Positions 29,157-38,314 are shown, numbered from the stretch's first letter. The stretch is 64,000 nt of DNA from Burkholderia contaminans (GCF_029633825.1 NZ_CP090640.1:2480001-2544000); one strand, 5' to 3'. Program-made: numbers and translations. Notes: generated from the letters alone by a model not told the origin.

Positions 29157-29617
29157 TTGGAGGCCGGCGCCAAGGCCGGGGCGGACTGCTTTCGCGGGCA
29201 AGCGGTCGCGATCGGCCGCAGCTGCGCGATATGTGGGCGCCGGCGTCGGTCGCGGTCGTGAAATACCAGCACGCGTTCGCGGTGCACAACCGGCCGCAGG
29301 GCGACAAGCCGTGGAGGCAGTTCTGTTTCCCCTTGCAGGCGCGACGTGCGGCCACGGCCGCGCACCCGGCCGGGACAACCTGACAAAATCCTGACGAATC
29401 AAGATGATATATTGTATCATCTGACGTTTGCGCCACCGGCGGCGCCTGGCGGCCGGGCACGGCCGCGTGCGACGCCTCCATCCGAAGATCGATACGACGT
29501 GACAAAGACCAGACACACCCCGGCGCGCGGGGAGCGGCCCCCGCCGCATCGCGCCGGAACACCGACGCCTGGCGCGTTCGCGCGGCACGCGGCTGTACGA
29601 CCCTGCTGGGCTGCGCG
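29157..29617. other. Gene-poor stretch upstream of the TonB receptor
   Basis: This 460-bp interval holds the Zur-like palindrome (29403-29421), a GTG at 29499 that may be the original receptor start in another frame, and no other supported gene. A short frame around 29231-29383 is open but has no ribosome-binding site or recognisable homology. No cobalamin riboswitch motif was seen. Confidence 0.5.
29403..29421. promoter_or_regulatory. Zur/Fur-type palindromic operator
   Basis: GATGATA-TATTG-TATCATC is a perfect 7-bp inverted repeat in an AT-rich island of otherwise very GC-rich DNA. It agrees with the proteobacterial Zur pattern (ATGTTATANTATAACAT) at about 13 of 17 places and less well with a Fur box. 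It lies before a metal-chelate uptake operon, where such a site is expected. Confidence 0.5.
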
Positions 29618-31708
29618 ATGGCGACCTCCGGCGCGTTGGCTGCCGAAGCGGGCGCACCCGCACCGGACGAGCGGCATGCGCTGCCGGCGATCAACGTCAG
29701 CACGCGATCCGCACCGGCCGACCCGCTGACGCAACCGCTCGAAACGGGCTCGCGGCTCGGGCTCGCGAGCCTCGACATGCCCGCGAGCGTCGAGACGGTC
29801 ACGGCCGACACGATCGACGCGCGCGGCGATCGCACGGTGCTCGATGCGGTGACGCGCACCGCGGGGTTCTCGAGTGCGATGGCGCCCGGCACGGGTGGCA
29901 CCGCGTCGAGCGTGCGCGGTTTCCGCGGGCAGGAATCGGTGATGACGCTGCTCGACGGCGTGCGGCTGATGCCGGCTGCCGACACGATCACGTTCCCGTT
30001 CGATACGTGGTCGGTCGAGCGCATCGAGGTGCTGCGCGGTCCGGCGTCGGTGCTGTACGGTGAAGGGGCGATCGGTGGCGTCGTGAACGTGGTGCCGAAG
30101 CGGCCGCAGCGCACGAGAGAAACGACACTGCAGGTTGGTGTCGGCCCCGACGGCGCGAAGCGCGCCGCGTTCGATACGACGGGCGCGCTTGGCCCGCGGC
30201 TGTCGTATCGCTTCCATGCGAGCGACGCACGCGCGAACGGTCTCGCCGAGCGGGCCGATACGCACACGACGGCCGTCGGCGGCGCGCTGAAGTTCGACGT
30301 GAGCCCGAAGCTCACGCTGACGCTCGACTTCGACTATGGCCGCCAGATGCCGGCGACCTACTACGGCGTGCCGGCGCCGAACGGCGTGCTCGATCCGTCG
30401 CTGCGCAAGGTCAACTACAACGTCGGCGATGCGTCGATTTCCTATTACGACCAGTGGACGCGCCTGTCGGCCAGCTACCGGCCGGCGGCCGGCGTGACGA
30501 TCGACAATCAGCTCTACTACCTGACGTCGAATCGCCAGTGGCGCAATGCCGAATCGTATGCGCTCGATGCCGCGACGGGCCTCGTCACCCGAAGCGACTA
30601 TCTCGACATCGGCCACCATCAGCGGCAGATCGGCGATCGGCTGAGCGCGCGCTTCGACGGTACGCTGTTCGGCCGCGCGAACCGCTTCGTCGTCGGCACG
30701 GAATTCAGCCAGATCACGTTCAGCGGGACCAACAATTCGCCGTACGGCGGCGAATCGACGGTGCCCGCGCACGGCTTCGATCCCGGCGTGTTCACAAGCC
30801 CCGACCCGACGGTGCCGCAGTTCAGCACGCGGGCGCGGCAGGCCGCTGTGTTCGCCGAGAACCGGCTCGAAGTGCTGCCGCGGCTCGCGTGGGTGAGCGG
30901 CCTGCGCTACGACCATATCGCGTTCAGCCGCGAGCAGGCGGCAACCGGCGCCGGCTTCGACAAGCGCTTCGCGAACGTCGGCTGGCGCACGGGCTTCGTG
31001 TTCGAGGTCGCGCCGACGCTCAGCGCGTATGCGCAGTACACGACGGGCGCGGAGGGCCTCGGCTCGCTCGTGACGCTGTCCGCGTCGCAGGCGAACTACC
31101 GGCTCGCGACCGGCGAACAGTGGGAAGCCGGCGTCAAGCAGACGCTGCTCGACGGCCATGCATACTGGACGTTCGCCGTGTACGACATCACGAAGCGCAA
31201 CCTGCTGAGCACCGACCCGTTCAATCCCGCGCTGCGCCAGCAGGTCGGCCGGCAATCGTCGCGCGGCATCGAGCTGACGGGCGGCGCGCGGCTGCCGCAC
31301 GGCTGGACAGTCGATGCGAACGTCGCGCTGCTGCGCGCGCGCTATGACGCGTTCAACCAGAAGGTCGGCAGCGCGACGGTGTCGCGCGCCGGCAATGCGC
31401 CGGCCAACGTGCCGCAGCAGACGGCGAACCTGTGGCTCGGCTGGGCGTTTGCCGAGCGCTGGCAGGCGAACGCGGGCGTGCGCTACGTCGGCGGGACCTA
31501 TGGCGACGACGCGAACCGCGTGCAGGTGCCGTCGTACACGGTGTTCGACGCATCGCTGCGCTGGCAGCCCACGTCGCGCACCGAGCTGGCGCTGACCTTG
31601 CGCAACCTCGCAAACCGAGCGTATGCGGTGACGACGTCGAACGGCGGCGAGCAATGGCTGCTCGGCCCGTCGCGCTCGGCGGAGCTCGTCGCGACGATGC
31701 GCTTCTGA
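29618..31708 (+). CDS. TonB-dependent outer-membrane receptor for a metal chelate
   Basis: The 696-residue frame has a plug domain (SLDMPASVETVTADTI, then RGFRGQESVMTLLDGVRLM and IEVLRGPASVLYGEGAIGG) and a 22-strand barrel ending in a C-terminal Phe. The ATG at 29618 leaves only a stub of signal peptide: in-frame codons upstream (RAARGCTTLLGCAMATSGAL) look like a full signal sequence but have no in-frame start. The GTG at 29499 is one frame off. A one-base indel near 29520-29580 is likely. First gene of a receptor/ATPase/binding protein/permease operon. Confidence 0.82.
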   Translation: MATSGALAAEAGAPAPDERHALPAINVSTRSAPADPLTQPLETGSRLGLASLDMPASVETVTADTIDARGDRTVLDAVTRTAGFSSAMAPGTGGTASSVRGFRGQESVMTLLDGVRLMPAADTITFPFDTWSVERIEVLRGPASVLYGEGAIGGVVNVVPKRPQRTRETTLQVGVGPDGAKRAAFDTTGALGPRLSYRFHASDARANGLAERADTHTTAVGGALKFDVSPKLTLTLDFDYGRQMPATYYGVPAPNGVLDPSLRKVNYNVGDASISYYDQWTRLSASYRPAAGVTIDNQLYYLTSNRQWRNAESYALDAATGLVTRSDYLDIGHHQRQIGDRLSARFDGTLFGRANRFVVGTEFSQITFSGTNNSPYGGESTVPAHGFDPGVFTSPDPTVPQFSTRARQAAVFAENRLEVLPRLAWVSGLRYDHIAFSREQAATGAGFDKRFANVGWRTGFVFEVAPTLSAYAQYTTGAEGLGSLVTLSASQANYRLATGEQWEAGVKQTLLDGHAYWTFAVYDITKRNLLSTDPFNPALRQQVGRQSSRGIELTGGARLPHGWTVDANVALLRARYDAFNQKVGSATVSRAGNAPANVPQQTANLWLGWAFAERWQANAGVRYVGGTYGDDANRVQVPSYTVFDASLRWQPTSRTELALTLRNLANRAYAVTTSNGGEQWLLGPSRSAELVATMRF

Positions 31709-32505
31709 TGCGGCGCGGCGAGCCTCCCGTGAAGCACATGCTCGACATCGAACGCGTGAGCTGGTCTCCCGGCGGGGCGATCACCGTGCTCGATTCGGTG
31801 ACGCTGAGCGTGGCCGAAGGCGAGTTCGTCGGGCTGGTCGGCCCGAACGGCAGCGGCAAGACGAGCCTGCTGCGCTGCGTGTTCCGTTACGCGCGGCCCG
31901 ATGCCGGCCGCGTCGCGCTCGATGCGCAGGACGTGTGGCGCATGCGGCCGCGCGCGGTCGCGCAGCGCATCGCGGTGCTGCAGCAGGAGACGCCGGACGA
32001 TTTCGGGCTGACGGTCGACGAACTGGTCGGCATGGGGCGCACGCCGCACCAGCGGCCGTTCGATGCGGAGACGGCGGACGATCGCCGGATCGTCGAATCC
32101 GCGCTGCACGACGTCGGCCTCGTCGAGCGCCGTGCGCAACGCTTCGCGTCGCTGTCGGGCGGCGAGAAGCAGCGCGCGCTGCTGGCCCGCGCACTCGCTC
32201 AGCAGCCCGAACTGCTGCTGCTCGACGAACCGACCAACCATCTCGACCTGCGCCATCAGCTCGAACTGCTCGCGCGCGTGCGGCGCCTCGGCATCGCGAC
32301 GCTCGCCACGATTCACGATCTCAATCTCGCGGCCGCGTATTGCGACCGGCTCCACGTGCTCGCGCACGGCAGGGTCGTTGCCTCGGGCACGCCGGCCGAC
32401 GTGCTGACCGAAGCGCTGCTGCGCGACGTGTTCGGTGTCGTCGCGCTCGTCGATCGCCATCCCGTCACGGGCCGCCCGCGCATCACGCCGCTTCATCCGG
32501 AATGA
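31708..32505 (+). CDS. ABC transporter ATP-binding protein (FecE/BtuD/HmuV type)
   Basis: The 265-residue ATPase energises uptake of a siderophore, haem, cobalamin or metal chelate. It has Walker A (VGPNGSGKTSLLR), the Q-loop, signature SLSGGEKQRALLARAL, Walker B (LLLLDEPTNHLDL) and the switch His. ATG 31708 overlaps the receptor stop (TGATG); GTG 31729 and ATG 31738 are alternatives closer to the conserved start. It is tightly packed between receptor and binding protein, so co-transcribed. Confidence 0.9.
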   Translation: MRRGEPPVKHMLDIERVSWSPGGAITVLDSVTLSVAEGEFVGLVGPNGSGKTSLLRCVFRYARPDAGRVALDAQDVWRMRPRAVAQRIAVLQQETPDDFGLTVDELVGMGRTPHQRPFDAETADDRRIVESALHDVGLVERRAQRFASLSGGEKQRALLARALAQQPELLLLDEPTNHLDLRHQLELLARVRRLGIATLATIHDLNLAAAYCDRLHVLAHGRVVASGTPADVLTEALLRDVFGVVALVDRHPVTGRPRITPLHPE

Positions 32506-33530
32506 CCGTCATGCCGATTCCTGTCTTGTTCTCCGCTGTGTCTTCTGCTTTATCGCCCGTCTTATCGCCCGTTTTCCGCCGGCTGGTTGCCGCGACGGTG
32601 CTCGGCTGCGCGGCCGCCCAGGCGGGAGCCTATCCCGTCACCGTGCGCAGCTGCGATCGCGACGTGACGTTCGAGCGCGCGCCGACGCGTGCCGTGAGCA
32701 ACGACGTGAACCTGACCGAAATGATGCTCGTGCTCGGCCTGAAGAACCGGCTCGTCGGCTACACCGGGATCGGCGGCTGGAAGACGGGCACTGCGCGCGT
32801 GCGCGATGCGCTGCGCGGCGTGCCCGAGCTGGCGAGCCAGTATCCGTCGCTCGAGGTGCTGGCGGCCGCGCGCGCGGACTTCTATCTCGCGGGCTGGAAC
32901 TACGGTATGCATGTCGGCGGCCCGGTGACGCCCGCGACGCTCGCGCCGTTCGGCATCCGGTCGTACGAGCTGACCGAATCGTGCTCGCACGTGATGAAGC
33001 AGGCGGCCGCGTCGTTCGACGACGTGTTCCGCGACCTGAACAATCTCGGCCGGATCTTCGGCGTCGACGCGCGCGCCGCGCAGGTCGTCGCGGCGATGCG
33101 CACGCGTCTCGCGGCGGTGTCACGTGCGATCGGGCATCCGGAGCCGCTGCGCGTGTTCGTCTACGACAGCGGCACCGACAAACCGATGACGGCCGGCGGG
33201 CTCGCGATGCCGACCGCGCTGCTGGCGGCGGCCGGGGCGCGCAACGTGATGGCCGACCTGCCGCGCAGCTGGACGCAGGTGAGCTGGGAAAGCGTGGTCG
33301 CGCGCGATCCGCAGGTGATCGTGATCGTCGACTATTCGGCCGTGACGGCCGCGCAGAAGCAGCAGTTCCTGCTGAGCCAGCCGTCGCTCGCGCGCGTGGC
33401 CGCGATTCGCGACCGGCGCTTCATCGTGATTCCGTACGATGCGGCGACGCCGGGCCCCGAGAACGTCGCGGCCGTCGAGACGCTCGCCCGCGCGCTGTAT
33501 CCGGCCGCGTTCGCCGGGCCGGCGCGATGA
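32502..33530 (+). CDS. Periplasmic metal-chelate binding protein (FepB/BtuF/TroA-like fold)
   Basis: The 342-residue protein has a long signal region (FRRLVAATVLGCAAAQAGA) and the two-lobed type III binding fold. Features include YPVTVRSCDRDVTFERAPTR, the VSNDVNLTEMMLVLGLKNRL strand-helix, and SLEVLAAARADFYLAGWNYG. Its start overlaps the ATPase stop (ATGA) and its stop overlaps the permease start (ATGA). Ligand not predictable; the upstream palindrome points to zinc or another metal. Confidence 0.85.
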   Translation: MTVMPIPVLFSAVSSALSPVLSPVFRRLVAATVLGCAAAQAGAYPVTVRSCDRDVTFERAPTRAVSNDVNLTEMMLVLGLKNRLVGYTGIGGWKTGTARVRDALRGVPELASQYPSLEVLAAARADFYLAGWNYGMHVGGPVTPATLAPFGIRSYELTESCSHVMKQAAASFDDVFRDLNNLGRIFGVDARAAQVVAAMRTRLAAVSRAIGHPEPLRVFVYDSGTDKPMTAGGLAMPTALLAAAGARNVMADLPRSWTQVSWESVVARDPQVIVIVDYSAVTAAQKQQFLLSQPSLARVAAIRDRRFIVIPYDAATPGPENVAAVETLARALYPAAFAGPAR

Positions 33531-34566
33531 GCGTGCACGTGCGTGCATCGCGGCCCGCCATGCGCGTGGTGCTGCCGGCGCTGGCGCTGCTGTTGATCGT
33601 GTCGATCGTCGCGTCGGCCGCGTTCGGGCCGGCGCCGATCGCGATGCCGGCTGCGGTGCGGATCGTCGCCGTGCACATCGTGTCGGCGTTCGGCGACGCC
33701 GGCGCATTTGCGGCGGGGGCGGGCGACGACAGCATCGTCTGGTTGATCCGGATGCCGCGCGCGCTGCTGGCCGCGATCGTCGGCGCGACGCTGGCGGCGG
33801 TCGGCGTTGCGCTGCAGGCAGCGACCGCGAACCGCCCGCCGATCCGCACCTGCTCGGCGTGAGCGCGGGCGCGATGCTCGGCGCTGTCGCGGTCACGGTG
33901 ATGGCCGGCGCGGCATTCGGCCCGTTCACGCTGTCGGCTGCCGCGTTTGCGGGCGCACTCGCGGCGACCGCGTGCGTCATCGCGCTCGCTTACCGGCGCG
34001 GCCGGCTCGAGTCGGACCGGTTGTTGCTCGCGGGCGTCTCGGTGTCGTTCATGATGGCCGCGTTCGGCAACCTGCTGCTGTATCTGGGCGACCAGCGCGC
34101 CGCGTCGTCGGTGCTGTTCTGGATGCTCGGCGGCGTCGGGCTCGCGCGCTGGGATCTGCTGCCGGTGCCGGCCATCTGCGCGGCGTTCGCCGGCGGCGCG
34201 TTGTACGCGCGCCGGCGCGAACTGAATGCGCTGATGTCGGGCGATGTTGCCGCGGCCGCGCTCGGCGTGCCGAGCGCGCGGATGCGGCGCGAGGTGTTCG
34301 TCGTCGCGTCGTTCGCGACGGGCGCGATGGTGGCGGTGAGCGGGGCGATCGGCTTCGTCGGGCTCGTGACGCCGCATCTGTGCCGCCGCGTCGTCGGTGC
34401 CGAGCATGGCCGGCTGCTGCCGGTGGCCGCGTTGACCGGTGCGATCCTGCTCGTCTGGGCCGATGTGGCCGCCCGCACGCTCGCGGCGCCGGAGGATCTG
34501 CCGATCGGCATCGTGACCGCGATGTTCGGCAGCCTGTTCTTCGTTGCACTGCTGCGCCGCCGCTGA
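33527..34566 (+). pseudogene. FecCD-family permease, interrupted by a frameshift
   Basis: The first part (33527-33862) codes an intact N-terminal half ending ALLAAIVGATLAAVGVALQA and then runs to a stop after NRPPIRTCSA. In the next frame the protein continues as ADPHLLGVSAGAML and then the rest of a FecCD permease through GAIGFVGLVTPHLCRR to 34566. The family expects AN-PLADPHLLGVSAGA at the junction, so a single C appears lost near 33832-33838. As given, the transporter lacks a permease; either real decay or an assembly error. Confidence 0.82.
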
Positions 34567-34616
34567 GCGGCGCGCAGGTCAGGCGAGGGCGGCCGGGGCG
34601 CCTCCCGCCGCGCGCC

Positions 34617-35993
34617 TCATTGCCGCGGGATGGCCATGCCGGTGCTGCCGCCGAACGCGCCGGCGTGCGTGAGGGCATCCGGCAAGTCGAACAGGTTGTC
34701 CGGCAGCGACAGCGCGGGCAGCGTGATCACGAAGCGTGCGCCGCCGAGCGGTGAATCCTCGAGCCGCACGTCGCCGCCATGCACCTGCGCGACGCGCCGC
34801 ACGATCGCGAGCCCGAGCCCGAAGCCGCCGGTCTGCCGATCGCGGCTGGAGTCGAGCCGCTGAAACGGCTCGAACACGCGGGCGCGTTCGGCGGCCGGAA
34901 TGCCGGGGCCATCGTCGTCGACGCTCAGCACGAGCGCGCCCGACGCGTTGCGCTCGGCGGCGAGCAGCACCGTGCGCGATGCGTAGCGCGCGCCGTTGCG
35001 GATCAGGTTCAGCAATGCGCGGGCGACCAGCTTCGGGTCGCATACGTGGGTCGCGGGCGCGCCGAGCGCCGACACGTCGAGCGTGACGCCGCGATCGGCG
35101 ACGTCGTTCGCGACGTTGCCGGCGACGCTGTCGAGCAGCGCATCGACGACGACTTCCATCGGCGCGAGCTGGCTCGCGCCCTGTTCGAGCCGGCCGATCG
35201 TGAGCAGCTCGGTGACGAGCTCGTCGAGTTCGCGCACGTCGCGCCGCAGCGCATCGCGGCGTTCGCGCATCCGTCCCGTTTCGTCAGCTTCCGCGAGCAG
35301 CGCGAGCCCGAATTCGAGCCGTGCGAGCGGCGTCTTCAGCTCGTGCGAGATGCCGTGCATCATTTCGCGCTGCTGCTTGATCGATGCCTCGATGCGCTCG
35401 GCCATGTCGTTGAACTGTTGCGACAGTTCGTAGATGTTCGACTTGCCGGACAGCTTCACGCGCGTCGACAGCGTACCGGCGCCGAATGCGCGTGCGGCTT
35501 CCTGCAGCCTGCGCAGGTCGCGCCAGTGATAGTGAACCCACAGCACCACCGCGAACAGCGCGCTGAGCGCGAGCAGCATGTATGCATAGATCTTGATGTC
35601 GAGGCTGAATATTTCGATCGGCCGCGCATGCAGCACCGAACCATCCGCGAGCGGCATGTAGTAATCCTTGCGGTCGTAGCTGATCGCGATCCGGCCGGCG
35701 TCGAGATCGCGCAGCGGCTCGCCGCTCAATTGCGCGCGGGCGGTGGCCATCGGCATGAAGTCGAATCGTTCGTTGCCGTGTTTCGCGAGCTCGCGCAGCG
35801 CGAACTTGCGCTGCTCGCCCGGGTGGCGTTCGAGGTAATCGTTGAGCACGAACGCGTAGGTCGTCAACGATTCCCGCTCCGCCTGCGCGCTGCGATCGTA
35901 AAAAATCCGGTCGAACGACAGCTGGACGAAGATGATCGACGAAGCGACGAACAGGATCACGACGAGGTAAAGCCGAATCAACGGGCGGAGCAT
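34617..35993 (-). CDS. Sensor histidine kinase (RstB-like)
   Basis: The 458-residue kinase has an N-terminal helix (LYLVVILFVASSIIFVQLSF), a periplasmic loop of about 125 residues, a second helix (YMLLALSALFAVVLWVHY), a HAMP domain, the H-box MMHGISHELKTPLARLEF with phospho-His217, and an ATPase domain (VDDDGPGIP, GGFGLGLAIVRR). The layout resembles RstB/EnvZ kinases. ATG 35993 directly follows the regulator's TAA, so the two are translated together. The signal is unknown. Confidence 0.9.
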   Translation of the reverse strand: MLRPLIRLYLVVILFVASSIIFVQLSFDRIFYDRSAQAERESLTTYAFVLNDYLERHPGEQRKFALRELAKHGNERFDFMPMATARAQLSGEPLRDLDAGRIAISYDRKDYYMPLADGSVLHARPIEIFSLDIKIYAYMLLALSALFAVVLWVHYHWRDLRRLQEAARAFGAGTLSTRVKLSGKSNIYELSQQFNDMAERIEASIKQQREMMHGISHELKTPLARLEFGLALLAEADETGRMRERRDALRRDVRELDELVTELLTIGRLEQGASQLAPMEVVVDALLDSVAGNVANDVADRGVTLDVSALGAPATHVCDPKLVARALLNLIRNGARYASRTVLLAAERNASGALVLSVDDDGPGIPAAERARVFEPFQRLDSSRDRQTGGFGLGLAIVRRVAQVHGGDVRLEDSPLGGARFVITLPALSLPDNLFDLPDALTHAGAFGGSTGMAIPRQ

Positions 35994-36719
35994 TTATTCG
36001 TCCCACGCGGAAGGGCTGAACAGGTAGCCGCGGCCCCAGATCGTCTTGATCTTGTGCGGCTCCGACGACGCATCCTCGAAGCGGCGGCGCAGCTTCGAGA
36101 TGCCGGAATCGACCGAGCGGTCGAGACCGTCGAACTCGATCCCGCGCAGCTGCTTCAGGATATCGTCGCGGCTCAGCACGGTGCCGGCCGCGCGGGCGAG
36201 GATCAGCAGCAGGTTGAATTCGGCTGTCTTCAGGTCGACCGGCTCGCCGCGCCACGTGACGGTGCGGTTCGGCGGCGAGATCGCCAGTTCGCCGAACACG
36301 AGCGCTTCGGGCGCGGCCACCGGCGCTTCCGCGGCGGCCCGCTGCGCACGGCGCAGCAGCGCGCGGGCGCGGGCGACCAGCACGCGCGGTTCGATCGGCT
36401 TCGTCACGTAGTCGTCGGCGCCTGTCTCCAGGCCCGCGACCTGGTCGTAGACGTCCAGGCGCGCGGTCAGGATCAGCACGGGGACGTTGGTGAACGCACG
36501 GATGCGCCGGCAGACTTCCATGCCGTCGAGGTTCGGCAGCATCAGGTCGAGTATCACGAGGGCCGGCTGGTGCTCGCGCACCGCGGCGACGGCGAGGTCG
36601 CCGCGTCGCACGACCGTCACCGCGAATTCATAGCCGTCGAGGTACTCGCGGACGAGCTGGGCCAGGCGGTCGTCGTCTTCGATCAGCAGTACACGGTATT
36701 TGAGTGGGTCTTCGTTCAT
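35994..36719 (-). CDS. OmpR-family response regulator (RstA-like)
   Basis: The 241-residue regulator has a receiver domain with the acidic pair in LLIEDDDRL, phospho-Asp58 (VILDLMLPN) and the signalling Lys in DDYVTKPIE, then a winged-helix DNA-binding domain ending RSVDSGISKLRRRFE ... KTIWGRGYLF. The pattern is nearest RstA. It should control the divergent mipA-like gene through the phased ACAAT repeats between them, and perhaps its own operon. Confidence 0.9.
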   Translation of the reverse strand: MNEDPLKYRVLLIEDDDRLAQLVREYLDGYEFAVTVVRRGDLAVAAVREHQPALVILDLMLPNLDGMEVCRRIRAFTNVPVLILTARLDVYDQVAGLETGADDYVTKPIEPRVLVARARALLRRAQRAAAEAPVAAPEALVFGELAISPPNRTVTWRGEPVDLKTAEFNLLLILARAAGTVLSRDDILKQLRGIEFDGLDRSVDSGISKLRRRFEDASSEPHKIKTIWGRGYLFSPSAWDE

Positions 36720-36820
36720 GGTCTCCTCGGGGCGCACGCGCGAACTCACGCCCTGGCAAGCCGGTGCGTGGCGCGGCACGCGAATTCTATCCGGTGCACC
36801 GAAGGCCGGGGGAGCGGGGC

Positions 36821-36856
36821 GACAATCTCGAACAATCGAACACAATTGGGCACAGA
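36821..36856. promoter_or_regulatory. Four 10-bp phased direct repeats, candidate response-regulator array
   Basis: ACAAT occurs at 36822, 36832 and 36842, and a variant ACAGA at 36852, each exactly 10 bp apart: gACAATctcg aACAATcgaa cACAATtggg cACAGAttcc. OmpR-family dimers bind direct repeats of 10-11 bp, so two dimers would fit. The array is about 100 bp from the regulator start and about 80 bp before the mipA start. Confidence 0.65.
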
Positions 36857-36932
36857 TTCCCCGAATATTCAGGACAGTTGCGGCGCAGGGCGGCACCTAG
36901 ACTGCGGGCTCCGTCACTCTTATCTCAATATT

Positions 36933-37712
36933 GTGCGCCCAATACTCCGCCGCTACCGCTATTGCATGCCGCTCGCCGGCCTGACCCTCGCCGCCGCCGC
37001 CCACGCGGAAAACCAGTATTCGCTGTCGCTCGGTGGCGGTTTCGCGCCGCGCTACCCGGGCAGCAACCAGTATCGCGGCGTCGCCGCACCGGGTTTCGCT
37101 GCGAAGTTCGGCAATGGCTTCTTCATCGACAGTACCCAGGGCGCGGGCTACCGGCTGGACCTGCCGCACGGCGCGTTCGTGTCGGCGGCCGTGAGCTACG
37201 ACGCGGGTCGAGCCGACGAGAACCGCTTCGACATGCCGGGCTCCGACTACCTGAAGGGCATGGGCCGGGTTCCGGGCTCGGTGCTGGTGGGCGTGCGCGC
37301 GGGCGTGACGCTGTTCAACGCGGCGGAACTGAGCGTCACGATCGACTCACCCGTGACGCACACGTCGCGCGGCGTGTCGGGGCACATGGATCTCGCGGTG
37401 CCGGTGTTCAAGACCGCGCAGCACGAGATCATCGTGACGGGCACCGTGCATGCGGGCTCGGGGCGCTACACGCAGACGTTCTACGGCGTGACCGATGCGC
37501 AGTCGATGACGAGCCGGTTCCGGCCGTATTCGACGAGCGGCGGGATCGACAGCGCGTCGATGGCGGTCGCGTGGAACTGGACGCTGTCGCAGCACTGGTC
37601 GGTGCTCGCGACCGGTGGCGTGACGCGGCTGCTCGGTCGCTACGGCGACAGCCCGATCGTCCAGTCGCGCAGCAACTACTACGCCATCGCGGGCGCGACC
37701 TACAAGTTCTGA
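36933..37712 (+). CDS. MipA/OmpV-family outer-membrane protein
   Basis: The 259-residue protein has a signal peptide (RYRYCMPLAGLTLAAAAHA) and a beta-barrel mature part with MipA/OmpV features: SLGGGFAPRYPGSNQYRG at the start and a C-terminal strand ending ATYKF. MipA in E. coli links murein hydrolase MltA to the synthase; OmpV relatives are regulated porins. The start is GTG 36933, giving a full signal peptide; no good ribosome-binding site is visible. The next ATG (36966) would remove the charged signal N-region. Confidence 0.82.
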   Translation: MRPILRRYRYCMPLAGLTLAAAAHAENQYSLSLGGGFAPRYPGSNQYRGVAAPGFAAKFGNGFFIDSTQGAGYRLDLPHGAFVSAAVSYDAGRADENRFDMPGSDYLKGMGRVPGSVLVGVRAGVTLFNAAELSVTIDSPVTHTSRGVSGHMDLAVPVFKTAQHEIIVTGTVHAGSGRYTQTFYGVTDAQSMTSRFRPYSTSGGIDSASMAVAWNWTLSQHWSVLATGGVTRLLGRYGDSPIVQSRSNYYAIAGATYKF

Positions 37713-37931
37713 GCGAGTCGTCGCGGCACGCATCGTGTGGCGCAGCCGGCCTGCAGGTGCCTTCGCGCCGCGCGGCGTGCGGTAACATGCAGGCGGCTTC
37801 GGCGGCAGGCCGAACCCGCGGCCGGGGGCACGCAGAATCGCGTGGCCCGGGTGCGCGGACCGAACATGCATGCAACGCCCGGTCGGCGGGAACCCCGCAC
37901 AGGTTCCACGGGGCGCAACAGGGAGAATCCG

Positions 37932-38261
37932 ATGAAGAAGACGATCGCGATGATGATGGCACTGGTTGCGGGCGCAACGTTTGCGGGGTGCACGGACATG
38001 AAAACGAAGAACGCGACCGCGGGCGGCATGGTGATGAATGGCGAGCCGGCACGCACGTCGCAGGCCTGCAAGGCAGACGCGGGGCCGGATGACGCGCTGG
38101 TCGGCAAGACCGAGGCCGATGCGGCGGCGCAACTGGACGGCTGCCTGTGGCGCGTGCTCGAGCGCGACGGCAAGTCATTGCCGGGCACCATGGATTACCG
38201 GCAGGAACGTCGCAATCTCGGCATTCGCGACGGCAAGGTGATCTGGGTGCGGCGCGGGTGA
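37932..38261 (+). CDS. Lipoprotein with peptidase-inhibitor I78-like domain
   Basis: The 109-residue product has a lipoprotein signal (ALVAGATFAGC) and a C-terminal segment (LVGKTEADAAAQLDGCLWRV ... GTMDYRQERRNLGIRDGKV) that follows the I78 inhibitor pattern, including the conserved T-x-DYR-x2-R-N. I78 proteins block serine proteases such as subtilisin; an envelope inhibitor role is inferred. GGGAG precedes ATG 37932. The 219 bp upstream show no regulator site. Confidence 0.68.
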   Translation: MKKTIAMMMALVAGATFAGCTDMKTKNATAGGMVMNGEPARTSQACKADAGPDDALVGKTEADAAAQLDGCLWRVLERDGKSLPGTMDYRQERRNLGIRDGKVIWVRRG

Positions 38262-38314
38262 GCGGTGTGGCCGGTGGCGGCGTGCGTGCGGGTACGCGCG
38301 TGAATGTCGTCGGC

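Noticed and set aside
29231..29383. Short frame before the TonB receptor (MWAPASVAVVKYQHAFAVHN...)
   Set aside because: No ribosome-binding site and no recognisable family; probably chance or a remnant.
34779..36932. Very long open frame on the plus strand running through the two-component genes into mipA
   Set aside because: It is antisense to the histidine kinase and response regulator, whose motifs are complete. GC-rich DNA keeps the opposite strand open; only the part from 36933 (MipA) is real.
37713..37931. Possible riboswitch upstream of the I78-like lipoprotein
   Set aside because: GC-rich with several small hairpins, but no motif of cobalamin, TPP, FMN or other classes could be matched.
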